This document shows, one piece after another, positions 9,734-18,736 of a stretch of 39,613 nucleotides of DNA (within the stretch, counting starts at the first letter, position 1; each line of letters starts with the position of its first letter). Origin of the DNA: Actinomycetota bacterium (lineage in GTDB: Bacteria; Actinomycetota; Actinomycetes; S36-B12); NCBI GenBank assembly GCA_029978585.1, contig JAPOJD010000004.1, positions 1-39,613 of the forward strand. Reading direction: 5' to 3'. The notes under the pieces are model-generated. The model was not told the origin of the DNA, made no database searches, and saw only the letters and a program-made list of their open reading frames with translations. The translations under genes and the position numbers were made by a program.

Positions 9734-10030
9734 ATGACGATGACCGAGCAACTGACGGAGCAACTGACTGACACGGCGGACCGTGTCGAGGGACTTCGTG
9801 GCAACCTGGGACGCGTGCGCATGGTCCTCGATCAGACGGATGCCGTCCTCTCCACTGCCGACGACCTCCTTGGTCGCACCGACGAATTCCTCGAGCAGGC
9901 GACGGTGACGCTGGAGAGCGGCCGCCGGTGGTTCCCCCGGGTCGCCCTCGTCCTGGGCGTCGTCGCCGTGGCCGGGATCGCCACGGTGGTCTACATCCGG
10001 ATGCGCCGCGGCGCCCGCGAGGAGATCTAG
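9734..10030 (+). CDS. Small coiled-coil protein with single C-terminal transmembrane segment
   Basis: ATG 9734 behind GGGAGGG; polar N-terminal region then VALVLGVVAVAGIATVVYIRMRRG; no recognised family. Confidence 0.65.
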   Translation: MTMTEQLTEQLTDTADRVEGLRGNLGRVRMVLDQTDAVLSTADDLLGRTDEFLEQATVTLESGRRWFPRVALVLGVVAVAGIATVVYIRMRRGAREEI

Positions 10031-10644
10031 GCCGGCAGGCGAAGCCGCCAGGCCGTCGTCTCGCGGACGAAGCCGGCGCGCTCGTACGACCGCAGGGCCG
10101 CATCGTTGCCCACCGTGACCACGAGTCCGAGGGAGTCGTGGTCGATAAGGCGCGAGGCCGCCCGCCGCAGCAGTGCGCTGCCGGTGCCGGAGTAGCGCGG
10201 ATCGGGATCGCGCCAGATATCGCACACCCAGGGCCCCTCGCCCGGACGGTCCACGATGATGACCCCGCCGTAGGGGTAGCCGTCGCGTACCGCGACGGCG
10301 ATCGCACTCGCATCGCAGATCAGCGGCCCGAGTTTCGCCCCTTTCGTGTACGGCACGAGGTAGGAGTCGACGAGTGCTTCGCCGCCCGGCAGGTGATCGG
10401 GGTGTTCGGGCGGGTACGCCGCGAGGAACGCCGGCAGGACATCGCCCCAGGGCACCGGGGGATTCGCGTCCGCGTCGAACGGCAGGAACTCCCCGGCGTC
10501 ATCAGGGAGGCCTGGCGTCGGCGCGAGCGGGAGGGGCAGGCGCATCTGGTGGGCGTGCCGCTCGAGCACCGCGCCCTCGCGGATGAGGGCCTCTGCCTCC
10601 TCCCGGCTGTGGACCGAGACGATGCCGGGTGCCTCCTCAGACAC
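10027..10644 (-). CDS. GNAT-family N-acetyltransferase
   Basis: VCDIWRDPDPRYSGTGSALLRRAASRL...VGNDAALRSYERAGF. Confidence 0.8.
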   Translation of the reverse strand: MSEEAPGIVSVHSREEAEALIREGAVLERHAHQMRLPLPLAPTPGLPDDAGEFLPFDADANPPVPWGDVLPAFLAAYPPEHPDHLPGGEALVDSYLVPYTKGAKLGPLICDASAIAVAVRDGYPYGGVIIVDRPGEGPWVCDIWRDPDPRYSGTGSALLRRAASRLIDHDSLGLVVTVGNDAALRSYERAGFVRETTAWRLRLPA

Positions 10645-11506
10645 CGATGGGGTGCCAGACCGTCGTGGTCTCCACGAAGGAGCGCAGGCGGTCCAGGCCC
10701 GGCTCGTCGCTCCAGTCGGGCGCCTTTCTCGGAGGGATCAGCACCCGGGTGATCGTCTCCGCGGCCGCGAACTCCATCTCCGTGGCCAGTGCGTCGTCCT
10801 CCACTCCGGTGAGGTCGAGCGCGTTGACATCGGCGTGCGAGGCCAGCCATGGGCCCATCTCGGCGGGGCGTCCGGTGAGGATGTTGACCCCGCCGCCGGG
10901 AAGATCGGACGTGGCGAGGACCTCGGCCAGCGCGATGGCCGGCAGCGGCCGCGACAGCGACGGGACGACGATGCATGCGTTGCCGCTCACGATGATCGGC
11001 GCCACCACGCTGACGAGCCCGAGCAGGGACGATCGCTCCGGTGCGATCGCGGCGACCACCCCGGTCGGCTCGGGCACCGAGAAGGTGAAGTACGGCCCCG
11101 CGACGGGGTTGCTCGACCCGAGCACCTGCGCGATCTTGTCCGACCAGCCGGCGTACCAGACCCACCGGTCGATGGACAGGTCCACTTGCGTCGCGGCACG
11201 CCGGGCGGAGAGGCCCTCCGCGCGGGCGACCTCGTCCTCGAACTGCGCCCGTCGCCCCTCCATCATCTCCGCGATGCGGTAGAGCACCTGGCCCCTGTTG
11301 TACGCCGTCGCGCCCCACCATGCGGCCTGCGCCGAGCGCGCCGAGCGCACGGCGTCGCGAGCGTCCTTGCGGGAGGCGAGGGAGGCATTGGCGAGGAACT
11401 TGCCCCTGGTGTCGCTGACGACGTAGGTGCGGCCGCTCTCGCTGCGCGGGAACGCGCCACCGATGAAGAGCTTGTAGGTCTTGCGGACCTCGAGTCGGCC
11501 GTCCAT
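10637..11506 (-). CDS. Truncated aldehyde dehydrogenase-like protein (289 aa) lacking the catalytic Glu/Cys region
   Basis: ALDH N-terminal fold sequence YKLFIGGAFPRSESGRTY...EPTGVVAAIAPERS...GGGVNILTGRPAEM; no ELGGK or GQxC motif; start overlaps stop of upstream ALDH. Confidence 0.85.
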   Translation of the reverse strand: MDGRLEVRKTYKLFIGGAFPRSESGRTYVVSDTRGKFLANASLASRKDARDAVRSARSAQAAWWGATAYNRGQVLYRIAEMMEGRRAQFEDEVARAEGLSARRAATQVDLSIDRWVWYAGWSDKIAQVLGSSNPVAGPYFTFSVPEPTGVVAAIAPERSSLLGLVSVVAPIIVSGNACIVVPSLSRPLPAIALAEVLATSDLPGGGVNILTGRPAEMGPWLASHADVNALDLTGVEDDALATEMEFAAAETITRVLIPPRKAPDWSDEPGLDRLRSFVETTTVWHPIGV

Positions 11507-12939
11507 CACGCTCCCGTCCGCAGGTACGCAGCGAGTCCCTGACGACCGCCCTCGCGGCCGAACCCGGACTCCTTGTAGCCGCCGAAAGGCGCCGCCGGGT
11601 CGAAGCGGTTGAACGTGTTGGCCCAGATCACCCCGGCTCGCAGGCGCGAGGCCATCCACAGGATGCGCGAGCCCTTCTCGGTCCAGACCCCGGCCGACAG
11701 CCCGAAGGGCGTGTTGTTGGCCTTCTCGATTGCCTCGTCGGGCGTGCGGAAGGTGAGCACCGCCAGCACCGGACCGAAGATCTCCTCGCGGGCGACGCGG
11801 TGGGCCTGCGTGACCCCGGTGAAGATCGTGGGCGGGAACCACCAGCCGCGCTCGGGAAGGTCGCAGGCGGCGGTCCAGCGGTCGGCGCCCTCCTCGTCGC
11901 CGGAGCGCACCAGGTCCTCGATGCGGGCGCGCTGCTCGGCGGAGTTGATGGCGCCGATGTCGGTGTTCTTGTCGAGCGGGTCGCCCAGGCGCAGCGTGCC
12001 GAGCCGGCGCTTGAGCGCGTCGAGCACCTCGTCGGCCATCGACTCCTGCACGAGGAGTCGCGAGCCGGCACAGCACACGTGGCCCTGGTTGAAGAAGATC
12101 CCGTTGACGATGCCCTCGACCGCCTCGTCCAGCGGCGCGTCGTCGAAGACCACGTTGGCCGCCTTGCCGCCCAGTTCGAGCGTGAGCCCCTTGCGGGTAC
12201 CGGCGACCGCCCGCTGGATCTGCCGGCCCACCTCGGTGGACCCGGTGAAGGCGATCTTGTCGACGTCCGGGTGCTCCACGAGGAAACGCCCGGTCGCAGC
12301 GTCGCCGGTGACAATGTTGACGACCCCCGGCGGGAGCTCGGCCTGCTGGCAGATGTCGGCGAAGGCGAGCGCCGTGAGAGGCGTGGTCTCCGCGGGCTTC
12401 AGCACCACGGTGTTGCCGCAGGCGAGCGCGGGAGCGATCTTCCACGCCAGCATGAGGAGCGGGAAGTTCCACGGGATGACCTGCCCGGCCACGCCGTAGG
12501 GCCGGGTGCCGTAACCGGCGTACTCCAACTTGTCCGCCCAGCCGGCGTGGTAGAAGAAGTGCGCGGCCGCGAGGGGGATGTCGACATCGCGGGACTCGCG
12601 GATGGGCTTGCCGTTGTCCAGGGTCTCGAGCACCGCGAGCTCGCGGGAGCGCTCCTGGATGATGCGCGCGATGCGGTAGAGGTACTTCGCCCGCTCGCTG
12701 CCCGGCATCTTGGACCACGTCGCGCGGTACGCCGCCCGCGCGGCGCGCACCGCCCGGTCCACGTCGAGCGCCCCGGCCTCGGTGACCTCGGCGAGCGCCT
12801 CCTCGGTGGCCGGGTTGAGTGTCTTGAAGGTGGCGCCGTCGAGGGGATCGACGAACTCCCCGTCGATGAACAGGCCGTAGGACGGGGCGATGTCCACCAC
12901 CGAGCGCGACTCGGGCGCGGGAGCGTAGTCAAAGGCCAT
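11506..12939 (-). CDS. Aldehyde dehydrogenase
   Basis: PWNFPLLMLAWKIAPALACGNTVVLKPAE, FTGSTEVGR, LELGGKAANVVF, NQGHVCCAGSR, PFGGYKESGFGREGG. Confidence 0.95.
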   Translation of the reverse strand: MAFDYAPAPESRSVVDIAPSYGLFIDGEFVDPLDGATFKTLNPATEEALAEVTEAGALDVDRAVRAARAAYRATWSKMPGSERAKYLYRIARIIQERSRELAVLETLDNGKPIRESRDVDIPLAAAHFFYHAGWADKLEYAGYGTRPYGVAGQVIPWNFPLLMLAWKIAPALACGNTVVLKPAETTPLTALAFADICQQAELPPGVVNIVTGDAATGRFLVEHPDVDKIAFTGSTEVGRQIQRAVAGTRKGLTLELGGKAANVVFDDAPLDEAVEGIVNGIFFNQGHVCCAGSRLLVQESMADEVLDALKRRLGTLRLGDPLDKNTDIGAINSAEQRARIEDLVRSGDEEGADRWTAACDLPERGWWFPPTIFTGVTQAHRVAREEIFGPVLAVLTFRTPDEAIEKANNTPFGLSAGVWTEKGSRILWMASRLRAGVIWANTFNRFDPAAPFGGYKESGFGREGGRQGLAAYLRTGA

Positions 12940-12942
12940 CGG

Positions 12943-13872
12943 TCAGTCCATCGTCACGTAGTCGGGACCGGAGTAGTGCCCGGTGCGCATGCGCTGGCGC
13001 TGCTGGAGCAGGTCGTTGAGCAGGCTGGACGCCCCGAACCGGAAGAGGTCGGGGGTGAGCCAGGCGTCCCCGCAGGTCTCCTTCACCATGACCAGGTAGC
13101 GGATGGCGTCCTTGGCGGTGCGAATGCCCCCGGCGGGCTTGACGCCCACGCGCTCACCGGTCTGCGCGAACCAGTCGCGCACGGCCTCGAGCATCACCAG
13201 TGTCACCGGCGGGGTGGCGGCCGGGCTGATCTTCCCGGTGGACGTCTTGATGAAGTCGGCACCCGCGAGCATCGCGAGCCAGGAGGCCCGGCGGACGTTG
13301 TCGTACGTCCGCAATTCGCCGGTCTCGAAGATGACCTTGAGGTGGGCGCCTCCGCAGGCCTCCTTCACCGCGACGATCTCCTCGAAGACCTCGAGGTAGC
13401 GCCCGGCAAGGAAGGCACCGCGATCGATCACCATGTCGATCTCGTCGGCGCCGTTGGCCACGGCGTCGCGGGTGTCCTGGAGCTTGACCGCGATGCTCGC
13501 GCGCCCCGAGGGGAACGCTGTGGCGACGGCGGCGACGTGCAGGCGGTCGCCCACCGCCTCTCGCGCGAGCGCGGCCATGTCGCCGTACACGCAGATCGCG
13601 GCGACCGCCGGCACCGTCGGGTCCGTGGGATCAGGGCGCAGTCCCTTGGCGCACAGGGCCCGGACCTTGCCGGGGGTGTCCATGCCCTCGAGGGTCGTGA
13701 GGTCAACCATGGAGATGGCCAGGTCGAGGGCCTGCTCCTTGCTCGCGGCCTTGACCGACCGTGTTGCGAGCATCGCCGCGCGTCCCTCGGCACCAACCTG
13801 GTCGACGCCGGGCAGGCCGTGGAGGTAGCGCCGCAGGCTGGCTTCGTTGGCGGCGATCTCGGTGGCGGTCAC
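12943..13872 (-). CDS. deoC: Deoxyribose-phosphate aldolase
   Basis: GTG start 13872; EIDMVIDRGAFL, VIFETGEL, ADFIKTSTGK (Schiff-base Lys), VGVKPAGGIRT. Confidence 0.95.
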   Translation of the reverse strand: MTATEIAANEASLRRYLHGLPGVDQVGAEGRAAMLATRSVKAASKEQALDLAISMVDLTTLEGMDTPGKVRALCAKGLRPDPTDPTVPAVAAICVYGDMAALAREAVGDRLHVAAVATAFPSGRASIAVKLQDTRDAVANGADEIDMVIDRGAFLAGRYLEVFEEIVAVKEACGGAHLKVIFETGELRTYDNVRRASWLAMLAGADFIKTSTGKISPAATPPVTLVMLEAVRDWFAQTGERVGVKPAGGIRTAKDAIRYLVMVKETCGDAWLTPDLFRFGASSLLNDLLQQRQRMRTGHYSGPDYVTMD

Positions 13873-14411
13873 CCGGCCAGGGTATCCCCGCCCTCTCTGG
13901 CCCCTTGCCCAGCCGGTGAAGCCGCGCCGCGGTGAGTCCGGGTTCGCGCGTACATGACCAGGTCGTGGTGGATTCCGTCGGCGCGGTACTGCGCCCCGCG
14001 CAGCACACCCTCGCGGGAGAAGCCGGCCTTCTCCAGGGACCGCTGCTCGGCGAGGTTGTCGACATCGGTGGAGGCCTCGACGCGATGGGCGGAGTCGAGC
14101 AGGTGATCGCTGAGCAGGCGCTGCGCCACGGAGCCGATGCCCCGGCCGCGCCATTCGGGAGCGAGGCCGATGCCCATGCTCCAGGCCCATGACCCGCGCG
14201 TCGGCCCGTAGGCGATGCGGTGCCACGACATGGTCCCGACCACCTCGCCGTCCAGGGTGACCGCGGCGCGATGGTGCTCCGGCTGCTCGACGTCGGGGAT
14301 CCGGTCGTCGTCCCAGGCGTCCCATTCGCTGGACTCGTCGGGACGTACGTCGTCCGCGCGCAGGTCGCGGACTTCCACGTGCCGCCCGCCGAGGTCCGCC
14401 TCGAGGAGCAC
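13869..14411 (-). CDS. GNAT-family N-acetyltransferase (RimJ/RimL-like)
   Basis: SMGIGLAPEWRGRGIGSVAQRLL...VDNLAEQRSLEKAGFSREGVLRGAQYRADGIHHDLVMYA. Confidence 0.85.
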   Translation of the reverse strand: MLLEADLGGRHVEVRDLRADDVRPDESSEWDAWDDDRIPDVEQPEHHRAAVTLDGEVVGTMSWHRIAYGPTRGSWAWSMGIGLAPEWRGRGIGSVAQRLLSDHLLDSAHRVEASTDVDNLAEQRSLEKAGFSREGVLRGAQYRADGIHHDLVMYARTRTHRGAASPAGQGAREGGDTLAG

Positions 14412-15239
14412 CTACAGCCTCCGCAGGACCTCGTCGATGAGCCGACCCATGCGCTCGGCGGCGTTGCGGCCGGCCTCGAGCACCTCCTCGTGGGTGATCG
14501 GCTCACCGGTCGTCCCAGCGGCCTGGTTCGTGACCAGGGAGATGCCGAGCACCTCCATGCCGGCCTCGCGCGCGGCGATCGCCTCCAGGGCGGTGGACAT
14601 GCCGACGAGGTCCCCGCCGATGGCGCGGATCATGGCGATCTCGGCGGGTGTCTCGTAGTGCGGCCCGGGCAATTGGACGTAGACGCCCTCGTCGAGGGTG
14701 GGGTCGACCTCGTGGCACAGCGCCCGCAGGCGAGCGGAGTAGAGGTTGGTGAGGTCGATGAACGTCGCCCCGTGCAACGGGGAGCGACCGGTCATGTTGA
14801 TGTGGTCCTTGATGAGGACCGGGGTGCCGGGGGACCAGCGCGGCTGCAGGCCCCCGCAGCCGTTGGTGAGGACGAGGACGCGGCATCCGGCGGCGGCCGC
14901 GGTGCGGACCGAGTGGACGACCGCGTCCGTCCCGCGCCCCTCGTACAGGTGGGTGCGGCCGACGAACACCAGTGCGGGCCGCCCGCCCGCGTCGACACTG
15001 AGCACTCGGCCGGCATGCCCTGGCACGGTGGGCGCCTCGAAACCCGCGATGTCGGTCACCGCCATCTCGATCCGACCGTCGCCGGCGACGCCTGCCTCCC
15101 CGATGAGGTCCGCGGCATGCGCCCAGCCCGATCCCAGGATCACGGCGACCTCGTGCGAGGGCACCGCGGTGATCCGGGCGATGTCGGCGGCCGATGCTTG
15201 CGCGGCGGCGACGGCGCGCTCGGTTCCCTCGTGAGCCAT
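14412..15239 (-). CDS. Purine nucleoside phosphorylase
   Basis: VAVILGSGWAH, LTNGCGGL, LIKDHINMTGRSPL, GPHYETPAEIAM, VGMSTALEAIAAREAGMEVLGISLVTNQAAG. Confidence 0.94.
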   Translation of the reverse strand: MAHEGTERAVAAAQASAADIARITAVPSHEVAVILGSGWAHAADLIGEAGVAGDGRIEMAVTDIAGFEAPTVPGHAGRVLSVDAGGRPALVFVGRTHLYEGRGTDAVVHSVRTAAAAGCRVLVLTNGCGGLQPRWSPGTPVLIKDHINMTGRSPLHGATFIDLTNLYSARLRALCHEVDPTLDEGVYVQLPGPHYETPAEIAMIRAIGGDLVGMSTALEAIAAREAGMEVLGISLVTNQAAGTTGEPITHEEVLEAGRNAAERMGRLIDEVLRRL

Positions 15240-15264
15240 GGCGCGACGCTACCGGGGCCTCGTC

Positions 15265-15708
15265 TCAGCCGCGGCTGGGGTGGCGTCGCAGCCCGGCGAC
15301 GTAGTCGTCGGGAGCTCCTCCGGCCTCGGCCGCGTCGGCGATGATCCCGAGGTAGGCCGCCGAGGGCAGCCCGCCCTCGTAGTCGTCGAGGACGTACAAC
15401 CAGGCCAGGACATCACCCTCGAGCGTCGACACGCGCACCCGCAGCTTGCGCCACAGCCCGAGGGAGGTCCCCTCCCACGCATCCAGCGAGGCCTCATCCA
15501 GCGGATGCATGTCGTAGAGGACCACGAACACCGAGTGGCCGGGGTCCTCGACGACGGTGGACAGGGCGCCGTCCCAGCCGAGGTCCTCGCCCCCGAAGGT
15601 CAGTCGCCAGCCGACGAGCCAGCCCGTGGCGGCGACAGGGGAGTACGGCGCCCGCTCGGCCATGCGATGCGGGTCGAGGTTGGAGCCGTACGCCGCGTAG
15701 AGCGCCAC
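15265..15708 (-). CDS. Gamma-glutamylcyclotransferase-like (AIG2/GGCT fold) protein
   Basis: MALYAAYGSNLDPHRMAERAP...GWRLTFGG...SVFVVLYDM. Confidence 0.82.
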   Translation of the reverse strand: MALYAAYGSNLDPHRMAERAPYSPVAATGWLVGWRLTFGGEDLGWDGALSTVVEDPGHSVFVVLYDMHPLDEASLDAWEGTSLGLWRKLRVRVSTLEGDVLAWLYVLDDYEGGLPSAAYLGIIADAAEAGGAPDDYVAGLRRHPSRG

Positions 15709-15754
15709 GGCGCCAGGGTACGGCTCCAGCGCCCGCTGCGACAGAATCAGGCCC

Positions 15755-17140
15755 GTGACGTCGGTGACGATGATCGGTGCCGGACCGGGCGGCTACGAGG
15801 CGGCCCTCGTGGCCGCGCAACTGGGGGCCAGGGTGACCGTGGTCGACCCCCTGGGCCCGGGGGGCTCGGCGGTGCTCACCGACTGCGTGCCGAGCAAGTC
15901 CCTGGTGGCCACCGCGGACGTGGTGTCGTTCGGCGCCCGCACGGGGCCCATGGGCATCCTGGTGGACGGGCACGTGCCGAGCGGACGGACGCTCAGCGTC
16001 GACCTCGGGGTCGTCAACCGGCGGATCCTCGCTCTCGCCGAGGCGCAGAGCGTGGACATCGGCGAGAAGCTCGCCCGGGAGGGCGTGGAGCTTCTGCGCG
16101 GTCGCGGCCGCCTCCTCGGACCCACCCGCGTGCAGGTGACGCTGGCGACCGGAGAGGTCGAGGAGCGCGATGCTGACGCGGTGCTCGTTGCCACGGGTGC
16201 GCGTCCCCGTCTGCTCCCCGAGGCGATGCCTGACGGTGAGCGGATTCTCACCTGGGAGCAGCTCTACTCCCTCGATGATGTCCCCGCGCGTCTGATCGTC
16301 ATCGGTTCCGGGGTCACCGGCGCGGAGTTCGCGTCGGCGTACCACGCCCTGGGGTCGGAAGTGGTTCTCATCTCCAGCCGCGACCGCGTGCTGCCCGGAG
16401 AGGACCCCGACGCTGCGCTGGTGATCGAAGAGGCGTTCGCCGACCGTGGGCTGACCGTCCTTCCGCGATCGCGGGCACGGGCAGTGAGGCGGACCGCAGA
16501 CGGGGTCGTCGTGGAACTCGACGGCGGCGAGACCGTCGAGGGAACGCACGCGCTGCTCGCGGTGGGCTCACTGCCGAACACCGAGGACCTCGGGCTCGCG
16601 GACGCCGGCGTCGCGGTTGACGACCGGGGATTCATCGTCGTCGACCGCGTGTCGCGGACGACAGCCCGGGGCGTGTACGCCGCCGGGGACTGCACGGGCG
16701 TCCTCATGCTCGCGTCGGTAGCCGCAATGCAGGGGCGCATCGCGATGCGGCACGCGCTCGGCGATGCTGTGGCGCCACTGGACCAGTCGCACGTGTCCAG
16801 CACGGTCTTCACCACCCCGGAGATTGCGACCGTGGGCATCTCACAGGCAGAGGCGGACAGCGCCGAGGGCCGCGCGCTCAGCGTGATGCTCCCCCTGTCG
16901 TCGAATGCGCGCGCCAAGATGGACCAGTTGCGCCACGGCTTCGTCAAGCTCTTCTGCACACCGGGGTCCGGCACCGTTGTCGGGGGAGTGGTGGTGGCGC
17001 CGCGGGCAAGCGAGCTCATCCACCCCATCAGCATCGCGGTCGACGCTCGCCTCACCGTGGACCAGGTGGCCTCGACGTTCACCGTCTACCCCAGCCTCTC
17101 CGGCTCGATCGCGGAGGCCGCTCGTCGCTTGCACGAGTAG
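15755..17140 (+). CDS. lpdA: FAD/NAD-dependent pyridine nucleotide oxidoreductase, LpdA-type quinone reductase
   Basis: MIGAGPGGYEAALVAAQLGA, DCVPSKSL with single Cys, GSGVTGAEFASAYHALGSEVVLI, RGVYAAGDCTGVLMLASVAAMQGRIAMRHALG; closely resembles mycobacterial LpdA. Confidence 0.87.
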   Translation: MTSVTMIGAGPGGYEAALVAAQLGARVTVVDPLGPGGSAVLTDCVPSKSLVATADVVSFGARTGPMGILVDGHVPSGRTLSVDLGVVNRRILALAEAQSVDIGEKLAREGVELLRGRGRLLGPTRVQVTLATGEVEERDADAVLVATGARPRLLPEAMPDGERILTWEQLYSLDDVPARLIVIGSGVTGAEFASAYHALGSEVVLISSRDRVLPGEDPDAALVIEEAFADRGLTVLPRSRARAVRRTADGVVVELDGGETVEGTHALLAVGSLPNTEDLGLADAGVAVDDRGFIVVDRVSRTTARGVYAAGDCTGVLMLASVAAMQGRIAMRHALGDAVAPLDQSHVSSTVFTTPEIATVGISQAEADSAEGRALSVMLPLSSNARAKMDQLRHGFVKLFCTPGSGTVVGGVVVAPRASELIHPISIAVDARLTVDQVASTFTVYPSLSGSIAEAARRLHE

Positions 17141-17142
17141 CC

Positions 17143-17230
17143 GCTCCCTGCGCAGCGGGCTGCGCTCCCTGCGCCCCTGGGGAAGGACGGGCGCAGCGGG
17201 GCCGGAGGATCGGGGTGGTGGGAGGATCGG
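17143..17230. repeat. Repeat-dense intergenic leader: GCTCCCTGCGC x2, GCGCAGCGGG x2, GGAGGATCGG x2, and hairpin GCGCAGC-GG-GCTGCGC
   Basis: Direct reading: GCTCCCTGCGC at 17143 and 17164, GGAGGATCGG at 17204 and 17221, inverted repeat 17150-17165. Confidence 0.75.
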
Positions 17231-17233
17231 AGC

Positions 17234-18736
17234 ATGGCTGCCACCACCTACGTCTCCCGCAACCCCGCGCGCTTCGACGATGTCGTCGCGGAATTCCCAC
17301 TGGCCACGACCGCTGATGTCGTCGCCGCCTGCCGGTCCGCGCACGCCGCCCAGGCGGGCTGGGCGGCCGTCCCGGCGCCCGTGCGGGGGCGCGTCATCGC
17401 CCAGGTGGGCCGGCTGTTCGAGGCCAACAAGGAGGCGCTGTCGCGCCTGGTCACGCGCGAGATGGGCAAGGTGTACGCCGAGGCCCTGGGTGACGTCCAG
17501 GAGGTCACCGACACCTGCGACTTCTTCCTCGGCGAGGGGCGCCGGCTGTACGGGCAGACGATCCCCAGCGAGATGCCCGACAAGCAGCTCTTCACGTTCC
17601 GCGTTCCGGTCGGCACCGCCATGATCGTCACCGCGGGGAACTTCCCGGCGGCGGTCCCCTCGTGGTACATCGTGCCGGCGCTCGTCGCCGGCAATACCGT
17701 CGTGTGGAAGCCCGCCGAGCAGACCGCCACGATCTCCCGCGCCATGGCCGAGATCTTCTACGCCGGCGGCGTGCCCCGCGACGTGCTCCAGGTGGTCGTC
17801 GCCGACGGGGCGACGACCTACGACGGCCTCGAGACCGCGCTGCAGAACGGCGACGTGCAGAAGATCGGGTTCACCGGATCGACGGAGGTCGGCCGCCGGC
17901 TCAGCGAGCTCGCTGGGCGATACCTGCAGTCGCCCTGCCTCGAACTCGGGGGCAAGAACCCCATGGTCGTGATGCCCGACGCCGACCTCGACCTCGTCGT
18001 CGAGGGGGCGCTCTTCGCCGGGTTCGGCACCGCGGGCCAGCGGTGCACCTCCCTGGGGACCATGTGGGTCCACCGCAGCGTGCACGACGAGGTCCTGAGG
18101 CGCTACGCCGATGCCGTCGACAACGCCGTGGTCGGCGATCCCTTCGCGCCGGTCCTGTACGGCCCGATGATCGACGAGAAGTACCTCCTCACCCACGAGA
18201 AGAACCTCGGCCTCATCCAAGACCACCAGTCGGTCTACGGCTCGACCGGCATCGGCCGCATCACGTCGGCCAATCCGCGCCGGGGCTTCGTCGGCGATCC
18301 GGATGCGGGATGGTTCGCGCACCCGACGATCGTCGACGGCATCAGGCCGGGGGACCCGCTCTATGACACGGAGACGTTCGGACCGCTCGTCGGCGTGGGC
18401 ATCTTCGACACCCTGGACGAAGCCATCGGCCTGGCGAACGGGCACGGTTATGGCCTGTCCAGCGCGATTTACACCTCGGATCCCAAGGCCGTCTGGCGGT
18501 TCCGGGAGGGCATCTCCGCCGGCATGATGTCGGTCAACAACTCCACGTCGGGCGCGGAGGCTCATCTGCCCTTCGGCGGCAACGGGCTCAGCGGCAATGG
18601 ATCGAGGCAGAGCGGCATCTGGGTGCTCGACCAGTTCACGCGCTGGCAGGCGATGAATTGGGACTACAGCGGGCGCCTGCAGAAGGCCCAGATGGACGTC
18701 GCCGAGCTGCCCTACGACCCCGGCTTCCGCCTGTGA
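17234..18736 (+). CDS. Aldehyde dehydrogenase
   Basis: GNFPAAVPSWYIVPALVAGNTVVWKPAE, FTGSTEVGRRLSE, LELGGKNPMVV, FGTAGQRCTSLGTM. Confidence 0.94.
   Translation: MAATTYVSRNPARFDDVVAEFPLATTADVVAACRSAHAAQAGWAAVPAPVRGRVIAQVGRLFEANKEALSRLVTREMGKVYAEALGDVQEVTDTCDFFLGEGRRLYGQTIPSEMPDKQLFTFRVPVGTAMIVTAGNFPAAVPSWYIVPALVAGNTVVWKPAEQTATISRAMAEIFYAGGVPRDVLQVVVADGATTYDGLETALQNGDVQKIGFTGSTEVGRRLSELAGRYLQSPCLELGGKNPMVVMPDADLDLVVEGALFAGFGTAGQRCTSLGTMWVHRSVHDEVLRRYADAVDNAVVGDPFAPVLYGPMIDEKYLLTHEKNLGLIQDHQSVYGSTGIGRITSANPRRGFVGDPDAGWFAHPTIVDGIRPGDPLYDTETFGPLVGVGIFDTLDEAIGLANGHGYGLSSAIYTSDPKAVWRFREGISAGMMSVNNSTSGAEAHLPFGGNGLSGNGSRQSGIWVLDQFTRWQAMNWDYSGRLQKAQMDVAELPYDPGFRL

Noticed and set aside
10637-11506. 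Truncated ALDH as a frameshifted pseudogene
   Set aside because: No continuation of ALDH C-terminal sequence downstream (the region is a coupled GNAT gene), and the ORF is tightly overlapped on both sides; a natural short paralogue is more likely.
11800-13935. 711-aa plus-strand ORF spanning ALDH and deoC antisense
   Set aside because: Runs antisense through two well-supported genes; low-complexity composition.
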